From the NCBI GenBank assembly GCA_051294375.1, contig CM119265.1, forward strand, positions 21,266,278-21,330,277: a stretch of DNA of 64,000 nt, written 5' to 3'. The notes below the pieces were generated by a model. The model searched no databases, was not told the origin of the DNA, and worked only from the letters and a program-made list of their open reading frames with translations. This stretch comes from Paraspadella gotoi (Eukaryota > Chaetognatha). The position numbers and the translations under genes are program-made. The first letter of the stretch is position 1, and every line of letters starts with the position of its first letter. Positions 13,225-27,472 of this stretch are shown here, piece by piece.

Positions 13225-13240
13225 CGTCGTCGAAATGACA
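12519..13240 (+). repeat. Duplicated block B2, right of a 25-N gap
   Basis: Repeats B1 from ctacatgattccatgg onward, with the same CCAAT/CRE module (12,734-12,769), the same cggagccatgcttatcattg landmark and similar AG tracts. It then continues into longer AG sequence to about 13,221. Confidence 0.85.
12734..12769. promoter_or_regulatory. CCAAT-CRE-CCAAT module (copy in B2)
   Basis: Same arrangement as in B1: CCAAT 12,734-12,738, TGACGTCA 12,738-12,745, CCAAT 12,765-12,769, with no base change in the core. If B1/B2 is a false duplication there is one real module. Confidence 0.35.
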
Positions 13241-14435
13241 ATCATTCTGGTCTTTGGACGCGAAGGCGACGAACGCTGACGCTTTGGTGACCGGAAAAAG
13301 AAAATTGAAAAAAAAATATAACGTCGCATCAACTGACGCAACAAAAAGAATATATGAACTGAACGAACAAAAGGTGAATTGAACGCTGATTGAACCTTAC
13401 CTTTTCTCGATCCTCACCCGTCACTCCAGCTCCAATCTCTTTCGCCCCACCGATCGGGTAATACGACAATAACATCCACCGAGTCATCGTCTCAGCCGAT
13501 TTGGAAAAAAAAAATCACAATCTTGTCAAATCCCACGTGACTTTCTCATCCGAGTTTTTTTTTTAAATGTTCATTTCGTTTTCGTTTCTCCTTTTCACTC
13601 TCTATCTCCCACAAGCGCTACTCGGAAGCTTCCCGGTGCTTCGAATTGTCTCTCGCTCTCTATCTCTCTCCCTCTCTATCTCGTCGTCTCGTGAGACTTC
13701 GGCGGAAGTTTCACAGGAACATTTTACTTGCCTTTCGAATTAATGGACTTTTTTTCTCTCTCTCCGAAAAAAAAATAACAAGGATTGTTAAATGTGAACT
13801 ACTGGCGATCCGTACTGATTCCTCTTCTTCTCAAAAAAAAACTAACAAGAGAGAAAAGAAATCCTTTTTTCTTTTGAAACAAATGATCAGATAAAAGAAA
13901 AAGTGAAATCTTAAGCCAAACGAACTTTCAACTCGATCTTCTAATCTTAACGAAAACATTTTTCGCTAAAATCACGATTGACGTTTTGGAAAAGAATTGA
14001 CATCAGCTGTTTATCTCAAACGAAGACAAAGTAAGTTGATTCTTTTTTTTTTATTTCCTTATGCGGGAAGGAAAAGCATTAATAATGCGACTTGCGATTT
14101 GAATAAATATATCTTTTTTTTGTTTGACAAATTGTTTTTGTGACTTTGTGATTTATATTATTACTTTGTGTGATTTCGCCGTGGAACAAAAATGGTTTTT
14201 CTCCGCGAGATAATTCTACCTTTTACATTTTTACCTTTTACCTTTTACCTTTTACATTTTTATTTCTTGTGCGCGTATAGATTGTTTTAAAAAGATATTT
14301 TCACCTGATTTCCTAGAAAAATATATAAAAAAATTGAAAGACAAAATGATGACTTATTCCAAAAAGACAATCCAAATTTTATCAGTTTTTGAGCAGAAAA
14401 GAACATTTCTCTCTTCATCTCTCTCTCTCTCTTTT

Positions 14436-14576
<141 letters not shown>

Positions 14577-14895
14577 CCCTCTCTCTCTCTGTCATCACTC
14601 TTGGATTTCCACCTGGGGCTCCGCCACCCAAACTTCCCTAACAAATTCTCTTTTTTCATCTAATAGACCCATTTCTTGGTTAGCCGACCACCCCTTCTCC
14701 CCGCCTTCGCATTCGGTTTATGTGATAGTTGTCGTTGTGATAGTCGTTGTCGTTGTGTATTCTCGTGTCCTAGTTCGTGAGTCACAGTAGAGCCATTATG
14801 AATGCCTCACTCTTCCTTAGTCGATACTCACGTCTCACATTACGTCGGCTTTTTTTTACTCTTTCTCACACTCTCTCTCTCTCTCTCTCTCTCTC

Positions 14896-14920
14896 NNNNN
14901 NNNNNNNNNNNNNNNNNNNN
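14896..14920. other. Assembly gap (25 N)
   Basis: Exactly 25 N directly after a CT microsatellite. Confidence 0.99.
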
Positions 14921-14956
14921 TCCTATATGTCTATGCATTTTTCTTATTTTTCATAC

Positions 14957-15040
<84 letters not shown>

Positions 15041-15477
15041 TCTATCCATACCCAAACATTTTCAGGGTTAAATTACTCCCCCCCCAAAAAAAAGAATCAG
15101 CTCGTCTCCCTCGAAGAAAAAGAAAAAAGTCATTTGAGAAACGAAGATCGTGAATCTGTCGTCATATTGGGAAGAGACTTTGAAAAGAATAGACTTAAAA
15201 AAAAACGGAGAAAAATGAGATACGACTGTCATCGCCGTCATCGTTATCGTCTTCGTTATCGTCGGTCGTCGGCTTGTGATTATAATCGTCTTCGTCGTCT
15301 TCTTTATCTTCTTCTTTTATCATTTTTTCATATTTTTCTTTATTCAAAATTCTTTTTTAGTTACCATGTTACAATTCCTCCGTTCTCTCGATTTACAGTT
15401 AAACACTTTTTTTCTTCGGTTTATTTCTTTCCAGTCCTACCTCCTCTTCCTCCTTCCTTTTTTATCTTTTTACATCG

Positions 15478-15515
<38 letters not shown>

Positions 15516-15520
15516 TCTCT

Positions 15521-15556
<36 letters not shown>

Positions 15557-16842
15557 CCTTTCTTTCATTCTTCCCTTCTGTTTCCTTCTTTTTCTTATTT
15601 TACTTTTTATTTTCTTTTATCAGGATCTTTATTGTATCCATTTTCTAACTCTTTTTCCTTTGTCTTTTTTCTCTTCCGTTTACCTCTATTCCTTTTTATT
15701 TTCGTTTGTCTTTCTTTTTATTTTCTCCTCCCTTATATTTCTTCTTCTCCCATTCCCATCCACTTTCATCCTCTTTCCTTTCCCTCTTCCTTCCTTCCTT
15801 TCTTTCCTTTCCTTTACCTTTCCTTCCTTTCCTTTCCTTCCTTTCCTTTCCTTCCGCGCCGGTCCATCCCCTCGAAGCCGACGCATCTTCGGCCAGAGAC
15901 ACGAAACTTTTCATCTTTCTTTTTTTTTTCTTTTCCTTTTTTCCTCTTTTTTTTTTCTCCCTTTTTTTTTCCCTTCTCGAGAAAAAACTTTTCTATGGAA
16001 TCACGAAAAGATAGAGATTCTCTCCTCCCACTTTTTTTTCTCTTTCTCTCTTTATCTCGTCTCTCCGCTGCTTCATCTCCTTCCTCGGGGAGAGAGAGAG
16101 ATCTCCGCTCTTCCTCCTCCCGTTCTCCTTTAATGTGTCTTCCTCCTCCTTCTTTTTCTTTGGAGAAAAGAGTGCGCCTCTGTCCGAAGGGAATCCTCTT
16201 CTCTTCCTACTCCGATAAGAAAACCGACCGGGAGTCGCTCTTCCTCGGGACGATAATCTCGTCTCTCTCTCGTTTTTCCGTCTTCACTGTCTTCACGCTG
16301 CCGAGCGCCGAGAGCGAGCGGAGCGTGATTTTTATGCCGGGAGGAGGGGGGGAATGGTGAGGGAGTGGGGTTAATTTGACTTGGTAAGTTCTTTCGTTCT
16401 AGAAAATTAATCTGGAACGTTATAAGTGCAAATGGAATTTTCTCTAGACAAACACTCACACCGAGCAATGCCATTGCGATGTATTTCTATTGCATTCCGA
16501 AAAAAAAAGTCGGCTTTCTCTTCGTGTTACGCTACGCGACAATGCCGCGTCGTTTACAACCATCCATTGTGGAATATGGATCCATTTGGCAGCCAGAATA
16601 GACTACGAATCAATGACAGTTTTGGAAAAAATACTCTCAACAGTCGAAGCGTAACAATGGAAGCGTCATCGACGTAGTACGCTGCTAATTTTTTTTTATG
16701 TCGGTTCCATTAGAGATTTTGGGTTTTTTTTTTTGGCTTTGCTCGCTGGTCGAGGAAAATTCTGAAAAATATTGAGCATAATCCTTTCACGAGGCAGGAA
16801 AAAATGATATTAGGCTGACTAATGAAATTTGATTTAGTCCGA

Positions 16843-16939
<97 letters not shown>

Positions 16940-18168
16940 CTCCCCCATCTCGCTCTCTCGTCTCTCGCTCTCTCGCTCTCTCGCTCTTTTAATCTCGTCG
17001 GCATTTCAAATATTGTTCCTACGGTTTATCGAAATCCGGGGTAAGGGGATTTTCGGGCGAGATTCCAAGGAAACTGGTATGCAAATAGATTAGAGTCTAG
17101 AAAATCTAGAGCCTTTCATCATCGCCAAATATTCCAATTAGATTAGATACTCTCTTTCTTCCAAAAATTGGAGGATCTCCCTCCATGCATCGCGGTGAAT
17201 CGAACCCTTGACCCAGTTTTTAAAAAGATCTGTTCTTCAGACCCTCATTCATTCCTATACGGCCCGGAACGAGCGTTTTTCTCTTGTCCGCTAAAGAGGC
17301 CTCTATCAAAAAATGCTGGATGGGGGGGACGGGGGGAATATTACTACTTAAAAAAAGTAAACAACCGAGAAAATTAGTTGATTAAGGGAAATTTTGGGAT
17401 GGAGCCGGGGAGGAGGGAGAGAGAGAGACTGAACGGAAAGAGGACTCTAAGCCACAAAATCAATCCAAATGATAACAAAAATCCTTTAATAAGGAAGTCG
17501 AGGAGAAAAAAAAAAAAAAAAGAAAGAGAAGAAAATATAAAAAAAAGCAGATAGAGAAAAGAAAAAAAAGCTCAAGAATAAATGAAACAAAAAATAAAAT
17601 AAAAAAATATCGGAAATTCCTTGAAAAACTTTCAAATTCCCTCAACATCGAAATACTGGCACTTTTATCGCCCGGTGAGAAAACACTTCGGAAAAAAAAC
17701 TCTTTATATATGTGTTTTTTGAATAAAATCATTAGCTATAGTGAAGGACGGTGAATAGTAATTATTTCATTTAACTTAACGAATTGAAATTATTCTTATA
17801 CTACTAAACCTAAGTTAAAATTGTGGTGGCATTTTATCCACCCCAAAAAATACCAAGCTCAACTTTAACTTAACTCACAGAAATATGTATCAAAAATGAA
17901 AATTATGGTAAAGAAATTCTCGCGGAAAAATGACACTAACGCGAAAAAAACTTGAACAGTAACAATTTTCACTGATCGTTTGTTGTCACACTTTGACGGA
18001 CTTTTTCCTCTTTCTGTCTCTCAAACTCCATCTTCGCATTAATCTTCCTTTATCATTCTAAAAAAAAACGGAAAAAATTCTTCAACTAATATATTGGATT
18101 TAAGTAAATAATTTTTTCCAACTAACAAATAAATTTAAAACAAAACTTCCGAACTTTATCATCTTCAG

Positions 18169-18463
18169 ATCGCCGCATTGCAACGGATCGTCGACTCCTC
18201 ACCGCATCGCTCGGTCGAGCGATCCTCACGTCCAACGTCCATCCAGGTCCGAGTCCCACGTCCACTTTCTTCGCCATGTCCTCCTGCGGGGCGTCATGCA
18301 CCGAATCCTCCACGCCCCCTCTGCCGCCGCAAGAGCGCCATCTGCCGCGCGGGCCGCCTCATCCCTTCCCCATGACTCGCCGAGTCGCTCAAGTCGCCGC
18401 GCGGGCCGCAGCCGCTGACGTCGCCGGAATCTGGACGCAGCCGCTTGGCCGGACGAGTTTAGG
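18169..18463 (+). pseudogene. Frame-broken copy of the 5' candidate exon (block C1)
   Basis: This stretch aligns throughout with 31,636-31,918, with the same acceptor context (ttatcatcttcag) and a donor-like TTTAGG|GTGAGG, but carries several single-base insertions (such as GCATTG for GCATG) that break the reading frame. The indel-only difference pattern suggests uncorrected sequencing error in a falsely duplicated block rather than a true second exon. If the other copies are artefacts, this could be the true genomic position with a poor consensus. Confidence 0.7.
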
Positions 18464-19569
18464 GTGAGGGGTGATGGGAAGGATTGGGTAATTGGGTAAG
18501 TGGGTACGGTAGGCAATGGAAATGAGTAAGGCGATTGGCTCAGAGTTTTAGGTCAAAAAAAGAATTGGAAAAAAAATGTTTTCAGTGTTTACAATCGATA
18601 TGCAATAATGTAGTTATACTTTTATCACTATCATTTTGACTTTGGCTCGTCTCGTCTTTGACTTAGTTTCCTTCTCTCATTGACACAACAAACCGCATTG
18701 AAAACCGGCTTAATCTTTTTCCTCGACGTTGTTAGCTTTAAAATGTTACTTATTTTTTTTTCTCATTTTAATCGAACCAAAATCGATTCGCCTCGAAATC
18801 GGGATCCTCGTGACTCATCGGACCCAGAAAAAAAAAATATTGTTAACTTTTCTAACCTGATTTGGGCAAAAGTTAAACAGCGAAGAGTCAAAGTTGAACG
18901 TGAGAATTAAATAAAGTTTCTATTATCAAAACGGAAAAAGTGGACTTTTCCCGTAATCGGGAAACTTGGCAAAAAAAGTCCTCTGGAGCTCAAGGTCCCC
19001 CTTCTTTTTTCCACGGGGGCCAACTTAGTATGAAGAGTTTTTTTTTTTGTTTCATTTGACAAATAAGTTTTATCTAAGATACAGTAGGATACTGATAAAA
19101 CGTGAGCTCATTGGAAACTAAAATGAGCTTTGGTTCTTTTTTCAATAAGTACTAGAGTCAATTTTCCAACTTAATAAGAACGAAAAGACACAGATTAGTG
19201 ACAACACATTCCAAGTTTTATACTCGATTAGAGAAAAAATCGAACGCGTCTAATAACCCCTTTAATGCGGGAAATTTTAACGCTCAAGTATAATCGAATG
19301 TTGAAAATGAAAAGAAAAGTAGTTTTTCTCTTCTCCTTTTATTTTTGTCCTTCTTTGTTTATTATTCCTAATTATTTTTTGGCAAAGCCATTATCATCTG
19401 CGTCAAAAACGATGGAAGATTTAATTCAGAAAATGGTCGTCACGGGCGCGAAGGCGCGAGGGCGCGGAACAAAGCTGCGCGGTGCGGGGGGAAAAAACTC
19501 TTCACCCTTTTTAAACTGGACCTTATTTTTCTTTTCTTTTTTTTGGTCTCTCTCTCTCTCTCTCTCTCG

Positions 19570-19607
<38 letters not shown>

Positions 19608-19808
19608 TTCTCTGTTCGACTATTCTTTTTTTTTGTTCGTAATTGTTCGAAAATAATAAAATACCACCTCCCTAAACGAAGAAAATAGAGTAATGACTCT
19701 GCCTTCTGTCAGAGATCTAAGGGAGAGAGACTGAGGGAGAGAGAGAAATGAGGGGAAAACTTCCGGCTTTCTTTCTCTCTGTCCTCTCTGCTCTCTCTCT
19801 TCTCCTCT

Positions 19809-19880
<72 letters not shown>

Positions 19881-20347
19881 ACTTCCTTCAAATCGAATCT
19901 CCATCTCTCTCGCGGACAATCCATCTCCAACTTAGCACCACATTGACAATTCAAATCTATTTTACCGAAGTAAAAAAAACATAATTTTTTTTTAAATAAA
20001 AAAAATAAATATCGTCGACATCGAACTGAAGGTAAATGTGTGAGGTTTTCAGACGAGAAGCTTTTTAAAAAAATGACCCGAAGTTTTAGAGTTTTAGTAA
20101 ATATTTATTTTTTCTTTTGTTGCGGGCGAGGAAACAGTTTATATTTGACAAATTTATTATATTTATAATTACAAAAATAGCTTGGGTATTTCTCCTATTT
20201 AGGCTCGAAATTAAGGGTGTTTGATTCTGGAGGTTGATTTCTCTGTTTTTTTCGATCGAATGAAAATCGGTTCTCCGCCTCTATTGGCTTCACTCAAATT
20301 GTCACTCGGAAAATTGTCTCCCTCGCTAAAGATGAAATATTGCATCA

Positions 20348-20415
<68 letters not shown>

Positions 20416-21003
20416 TCGCTTAACGGTTTTTTAAAATAATATAATTTTCCTCTCATTTTAATGAGGCGAGGATTTTAAAATGTGTGGTTATATTTTTTTT
20501 ATTTTTATTTTTTTATTTTTTTTGGCCGAGCGATTTTTTCCGTGTCTCCCGGACCTAGACTTACGATCTCAGATTCCCAGTCTCGTGTTCATTTTAGTTT
20601 CCGGCGATCGCGTCCGTGAGAGAGAGGAGAGAAGAGAGAGAGAGATTCGTGATATTTCCCCCCGCCCATAGGGAGCGGGGGAGGAAAAAGCTTTAAGTAG
20701 GGGTCACTTTTTTTGGGATGGAAATGATTCGGAGATCGAAAAAGATCGGCATTATGGATCGACGCCGAAATCGTCCGATGAGAAAAGTTCAAACGTCACA
20801 AGTAAAGACGCAAAACATTTTTGCTCCTTTTCTTTTTCGAGAGACTTGATCCGATAAGGCCCTTTTCTTAAGGGCCTCTCTCTAGCGCCCTTGCTTATTC
20901 TTTTTCTTACGGACCTTTCCCTCCACCCGCCCCCCCCCCCGTTTTCCTTCGAGGTTTTTCCGCTTTACCCCTCAAGAATTTTCCATCCCCCTTTATCACC
21001 CAC

Positions 21004-21099
<96 letters not shown>

Positions 21100-21363
21100 C
21101 TTCCTCTCATCTCACTTTTTTTCGTTATTTTTCAAGAATTAAACATCAAGACTTTTGCCAAAATTATCTTTTCGAGTTAATTTTCTTTAAGACTTTAAGA
21201 AAAAAAAATGTTTTCACACACACAACGAAAAAATAAAAGAAACAGGGAGACAAACTTTACCTAACATTCATTCTCCCGAAAGAAATATTTTTCATATTTG
21301 ACTCGGAAATGTCCTACAGGGGGGAAAGTAACGAAAATAAACATGACCTCTCACTCTCTCTCC

Positions 21364-21433
<70 letters not shown>

Positions 21434-22065
21434 GTGACACCCTCAGGGGGTGCTAAGTTACCCCTTCTTTCGGAAGACGGGGGGAGGGCGGGGGGTGTGA
21501 AGTTTCGATCCTCGTTCTCTTGCGCACGCGAAAGGAAACAAGACGCGTCCATCTGATTTATCTTGATGTATCGCCTTCCTTATTAGGGAAAGAGACGCGA
21601 TGCTGATTCTAGATTTATATCCTCCGTAGGTATGAAGATGAGGAGGATGAAGAATGGAAGATGAAGTTGAAATTAAGATGAAGAAGAAGATGAGAATAAA
21701 ATAATCGTTGATTAACAGTCGCGGTTTATATGTCGGTTTTTTTTGGCTTTTATCGTGGTTTTGGTTATTGTAGATAACAACTCACAATCTTCGCAGGAAA
21801 AATTCAAATACATACATTCGGGTGCTTCAAAGCTAATTAGACGAAACTAGTTAAAATGCCTTCATTCCCAGACGTCGTTAACGATGAGTAAATGTACAAA
21901 GTAACACAACTCTACGGAATTTACATATTTATTGTCCGGCCTCTTAATAAAATTGACGATTGAGCGAGGGATCCGGGCGCGTTCCGGCTTCCAAGGAGTC
22001 GAAGCTTTCAAGATTGTGAGGTAACTCAATTGAAGAAAATTACTCTCTCTCTTCTCTCTCTCTCT

Positions 22066-22113
<48 letters not shown>

Positions 22114-22551
22114 CTCTCTCTCCAGCGTCAAAAGGTCTCTAAGAAGCAGGCATCTTCCTGTTATTTTTTCAGTTCTTTTTTTGTTTTTTTGTTTTTTTTG
22201 TTTTTTGCATGTTAAATGAGTCAAAAACAGGAAACCGAAAAACGGGACAAAGGTTAAACGTTGTTTTGAGGGGGAAAAAATATAGATCTTTACAACGACG
22301 GAGAAAAAATTGTTACGTCTCAAATGGCTAAAAGATGTACTATTATTATTATTTAATATATAATATGTATTATTGTACAGAAAGATGATTTTATTTTTTC
22401 ACTTTCATCCGTTTTCTTTTTTATCTCCGTCATAATTAACGTTGACCGTTTTTCTCGGCTAAAAGCGATTTGATCGATCGATTCATTTTTGATGTCACGA
22501 AATGGAGATGAAACCGACAACAATCCAGCGACAAACACTCGAGCGAGACAG

Positions 22552-22591
<40 letters not shown>

Positions 22592-23678
22592 GAGAGAGAA
22601 GAGAGAGGAGAGAGAGAGAGAGAGAGAGAGTGGTTATCTGTGACTTTGTCTCACCCCGTCATCCTTTAAAGGAGGATATGAAAAAAAGCCTGGCTCATAT
22701 TGGAGAGCGTTGGAGATAGAAGGGATAAGAGAGCGGGGATATAAGAGGGAAGGGATAAAAAGGACGGGGATTAAGAGGGGAAGCGAGAAAGAAGGGAGGA
22801 GATGAAGAGTCGGAGGAGGAGTTGTCCTGGAAGGAAGAGCGAGAGGCGACATTCGACCATTAAACGTCCCCCGTAGATTGAGATCAATATGTCTAAAGTT
22901 GAGATGGCCGGAAACGACGGACGGGGCGGAGAAAGAAGAAGAGGGAAGAAGAAGGGAAGAAGAAGTAAAAATTTGAAAAGAAGGAGACGAGAAAGTAAGA
23001 ATGAGAAGTAAAGACGAAACGTCGTAGAGTTCAGACCCGCGAGCGAAACGACAGAGAGAGAGAGAGAAAAGAGGATTTCTGTGAACCTTCTCTTTCCTCA
23101 AAAAGTTTCCATTATTCTTCATTCACTCTGCGGACGAAGTGAAGTTTTCGTGAAGGACATTGGAATTTTAGGCTGAGACCGTCGCCCTCCTTCTCCCTCC
23201 TCCTCCTCCTCTCATTTCTTCCCCCCCTTACCCTCCCTCCCCTTAAAATAACCTAGATTCTTTTTTCGGATGTTGGAAAAAGGCAGCTTTTCGGGGGGGG
23301 GAGGTGCGAAGAGCGCTTTTGATAAGACGGAGAAAAGGAGTGAGAGTGAGAGAGTGAGAGAGAGACGAGAGTGAAGAGACAAAGAATGGATATCTTTCAT
23401 TGAATTCCGTCAACCCGCTTTGATTTCATTTTATGGATGTAGCCTTTTTTTTTTGTATGCGAGTTGAGAATTTTGTCCGGTGCGAAATAAAAAAAAAAAG
23501 TTGCCATTTTTCGTAAAATCTCCCGCCCCCCCTGCCCCTTCCTTCATTTAATATGAGCCGCAGAAGTGAGCTGTCTCCGGGTCTATTTATCTGGTCTTGT
23601 TAGCCCCTAACCTTTTTTGGAAAATTGAGACGGAGATGCAAAGAGAGAAGAAAAGAGAGAGAGAGAGATGAGAGAGAG

Positions 23679-23734
<56 letters not shown>

Positions 23735-23802
23735 ACCTTAATGAAAAAAAATCACTTGTGCTGGCTTCATGACAATAACTGATGTAATAACACGCCTGGG
23801 TT

Positions 23803-23880
23803 GTGGCTCCGCCGCCGGCCGCGCGCCGCCCGCCGCTGGCCCGCCGCTGCGACTCCGCTGCGCTGCCGCCGCCTCGCTGT
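23803..23880. repeat. GCC/GCT-rich triplet island (copy in C1)
   Basis: Imperfect GCC/GCT repeat encoding poly-Ala in some frames. Equivalents lie at about 37,545-37,620 and 41,628-41,693; the last is a cleaner GCCGCT repeat. No splice sites that would make it an exon were found. Confidence 0.7.
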
Positions 23881-24309
23881 CAAATCCTGGTCCCCTAAAA
23901 ACTCATTAACTTCATTTTTCATTCGCCGCTCAACTTCTCGCGAAGCAGAGACAATCCTCTTTTGAGAAACGAAGATCGTGAATCTGTCGTCATATTTGGG
24001 AAGAGACTTTGAAAAGAAATAGACTTAAAAAAAAACGGAGAAAAACTGAGATACGACTGTCATCGCCGTCATCGTTATCGTCTTCGTTATCGTCGTCGTC
24101 GGCTTAGTCATTATATTCGTCTTCGTCGTCTTCTTTATCTTCTTCGTTTTATCATTTTTTTCATATTTTTCTTTATCACATTTCTTGGTTACCATGTTAC
24201 AATTCCTCGTTCTTCTCGATTTACAGTTAAACACCTTTTTTTCTTCGGTTATTTTCTTTCCAGTCCTACCTCCTCTTCCTCCTTCCTTTTTTATCTTTTT
24301 ACATCTTTT

Positions 24310-24367
<58 letters not shown>

Positions 24368-24616
24368 CCTTTTCTTTCATTCTTCCCCTTCTGTTTTCCT
24401 TCTTTTTTCTTATTTTACTTTTTATTTTCTTTTATCAGGATCTTTATTGTATCCATTTTCTAACTCTTTTTCTTTGTCTTTTTTCTCTTCCTTTACCTCT
24501 ATTCCTTTTTTTAATTTTCGTATTGTCTCTCTTTTCTACTTTTCTCCCTCCCTTATATTTCTTTCTTCCTCCATTCCCATCCACTTTCTATCCTCCTTTC
24601 CTTTCCTTTCCTTTCC

Positions 24617-24877
24617 NNNNNNNNNNNNNNNNNNNNNNNNNNNNNNNNNNNNNNNNNNNNNNNNNNNNNNNNNNNNNNNNNNNNNNNNNNNNNNNNNNNN
24701 NNNNNNNNNNNNNNNNNNNNNNNNNNNNNNNNNNNNNNNNNNNNNNNNNNNNNNNNNNNNNNNNNNNNNNNNNNNNNNNNNNNNNNNNNNNNNNNNNNNN
24801 NNNNNNNNNNNNNNNNNNNNNNNNNNNNNNNNNNNNNNNNNNNNNNNNNNNNNNNNNNNNNNNNNNNNNNNNNNNNN
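24617..24877. other. Assembly gap (261 N)
   Basis: Interrupts block C2 within TTTCC repeats; the equivalent of C1 15.80-15.95 kb is missing. Confidence 0.99.
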
Positions 24878-25792
24878 TTTTCTCCTTTTTTTTTCCTTCT
24901 CGAGAAAAAACTTTTCTAGCGAATCACGGAAAAGATAGAAGATTCTCCCCTCCCACTTTTTTTTTTTCTCTTTCTCTCTTTATCTCGTCTCTCCGCTGCT
25001 CATCCTCTTCCTCGGGGAGAGAGAGAATCTCCGCTCTTCCTCCTCCCGTTCATCCTTTAATGTGTCTTCCTCCTCCTTCTTTTTCTTTGGAGAAAAGATG
25101 CGCCTCTGTCTCGGAAGCGTGAATCCTCTTCCTCTTCCTCCTCCGATAGAAAACGACCGGAGTCGCTCTTCCTCGGGAGATTCTCCCCGCATGAATTGTC
25201 TCCGTCTCTCTCTCGTTTTCCGTCTTCACTGTCTTCACCGCTGCCGAGCGCGAGAGCGAGAGAGCGTGATTTTTATGCCGGGAGGAGGGGGGGGGAATGG
25301 TGAGGGAGTGAGGGTGAATTTGACTTGGTAAGTCTTTCGTTCTAGAAAATTAATCGTGAACGTTAAATGCAAATGGAATTTTTCTCTTAGACGAAACACT
25401 CACACCCGAGGCAATGCCATTGCGATTGTATTTCTATTGCATTCCGAAAAAAAAGTCGGCTTTCTCTTCGTGTTACGCTACGCGACAATGCCTGTCGTTT
25501 ACAACCCATCCATTGTGGAATATGGATCCATTTGGCAGCCAAGAATAGACTACGAATCAATGACAGTTTTGGAAAAAATACTCTCAACAGTCGAAGCGTA
25601 ACAATGGAAGCGTCATCGACGTAGTACGCTGCTTAATTTTTTTTTCTACGTCGGTTCCATTAGAGATTTTGGGTTTTTTTTTTTGCTTTTCTCGCTGGTC
25701 GAGGGAAAATTTCGAAAAATATTGGAGCATTATCCTTTCACGAGGCAGGAAAAAATGATATTAGGCTGACTAATGAATTTGATTTAGTCCGA

Positions 25793-25886
<94 letters not shown>

Positions 25887-27472
25887 TTCTTTTTTTCTCC
25901 CCCATCTCGCTCGTCTCTCGCTCTCTCGCTCTCTCGCTCTTTTAATTCGTCGGCATTTCAAATATTTTCCTACGGTTATCGAAATCCGGGGTAAGGGGAT
26001 TTTCGGGGCCGATAATGATTTCAGGAAACTAGGTATGCAAATTAGATTAGAGTACTATAGAAAATCTAGAGCCTTTCATCATCGTGCCAAAATATTCCCA
26101 GATTAGATTAGAATACTCTCTTTCTCTCCAAAAATTGGAGGAGTTCTCCCTCCATGCGATTCGCAGGTGTCGACCCTTGACCCAAGGTTAAAAAATCTGT
26201 TCTTCAGACCCTCATTCATTCCTATACGGCCCGGGAACGAGCGTTTTCTCTTGTCCGCTAAAGAGGCCTCTATCAAAAATGCTGGATGGGGGGGACGGCG
26301 TCGGGAAGATATTACCTACATTAAAAAAAGTAAACAACACGAGAAATTAGTTGATTAAGGGAAAATTTTCGGGATGTGAGCCGGGGAGAGGAAAGATGAG
26401 AGAGACTGAAGCGAGAAAGAGGACTCTAATGCTCAACAAAAATCAATCCAAATGAATAACAACAAATCCTTTAACTAAGGAAGCGAGGTGAAAAAAAAAA
26501 GAAAAGAAAGAGAAAAAAATATAAAAAAAAGCAGTAGCAAGAAAGAAAAAAAAGCTCAAGAATAAATGAAACAAAAAAAAATAAAAAAATATCGGAATTC
26601 CTTGGAAAAAAATTTCAAATTCCCGATACAAACATCGAAGATGACTGGCAGCTTTATATGCCTGGACATCGGAAAAAAAGAAAAACAAAGAAGAAAAGAG
26701 AAAAAAAAAAAAGAACGATAGAGACGAAGTACAGAACGAAGAACAATTTCCGAAAAATAATTATATCTCTTTCTCATACTCATTCTTCTGATTGAATAAA
26801 TACAATATAAGCATAAATAGTATAACCAATAGAACGCTAAATCGTTAATGTAGTACGTTAATCTTCTCAAATTACTTCGGAATTGAAATTATTCATGATA
26901 AGTTCCTCCCTAACTGGAAACCCTAAGGTTTAAAATTTTTATCACACCATGAAATATATACCAAATGCAACTCTATCTAACTTAACGGTACACCCAGAAT
27001 ATATATCTGAACTGGTATAATCAAAGAACAAGCTAGAAAAGACTACATCAATGGGCCTAAAGTAAGATCCTCTGCGAAAAATAGGCCCTACACTACACGA
27101 GCTCCGAACACAACAATATATCTTCGCACACGCTACAAAAAACACATTATTACAACTAGCATCCCGTCTTTCCATCGCTCAACACATCCCTTGAAATCCC
27201 CTACTCACCCCAGGTGCTTTGTTTTGCCCAATCACTTCTCTCGTCATGCGGTCCAATCTTCCCTTCAGACACTTATCAGTCTCCCTTCTATTCATATCTG
27301 AAAGACCGCAAATAAGGTGCAATTCGAAACTTGCTTACAGAGCAATGACATAATATATATCGGAGAGTTTAATTAAAGATTAGATAACTTTGTCTCAACT
27401 ACAAATGTCTAACAATACTTAATGGTAACCAAAAACAAACTTCCGAATACCTACTGTATCATCCGTGTCAAG

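Larger units (their letters stand above)
15131..23956 (+). repeat. Duplicated block C1 (8.8-kb reference copy)
   Basis: Begins tgagaaacgaagatcgtgaa and ends cgaagcagagacaatcctc. Its contents recur in order in C2, C3 and C4. It holds CT tracts, the broken copy of the 5' exon (18.17-18.46 kb), T/A-rich spacer, AG/CT tracts at 19.5-22.6 kb and a GCC/GCT island near 23.81-23.88 kb. The long Ser/Leu- and Arg/Glu-rich open frames are translations of dinucleotide repeats. No other gene is supported. Confidence 0.85.

Noticed and set aside
14777-16360. 527-codon plus-strand open frame
   Set aside because: It is mostly Ser/Leu/Phe translated from CT and TTTCC repeats, crosses an N gap, and its frame is not kept in the C2 copy.
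23803-23880. Poly-Ala open frames in the GCC/GCT island
   Set aside because: No acceptor or donor in suitable positions and three duplicated copies with different frames; treated as a triplet repeat.
25356-25601. 81-codon frame shared with 16,426-16,677
   Set aside because: The similarity comes from block duplication. The frame differs between copies because of indels and shows no known domain.
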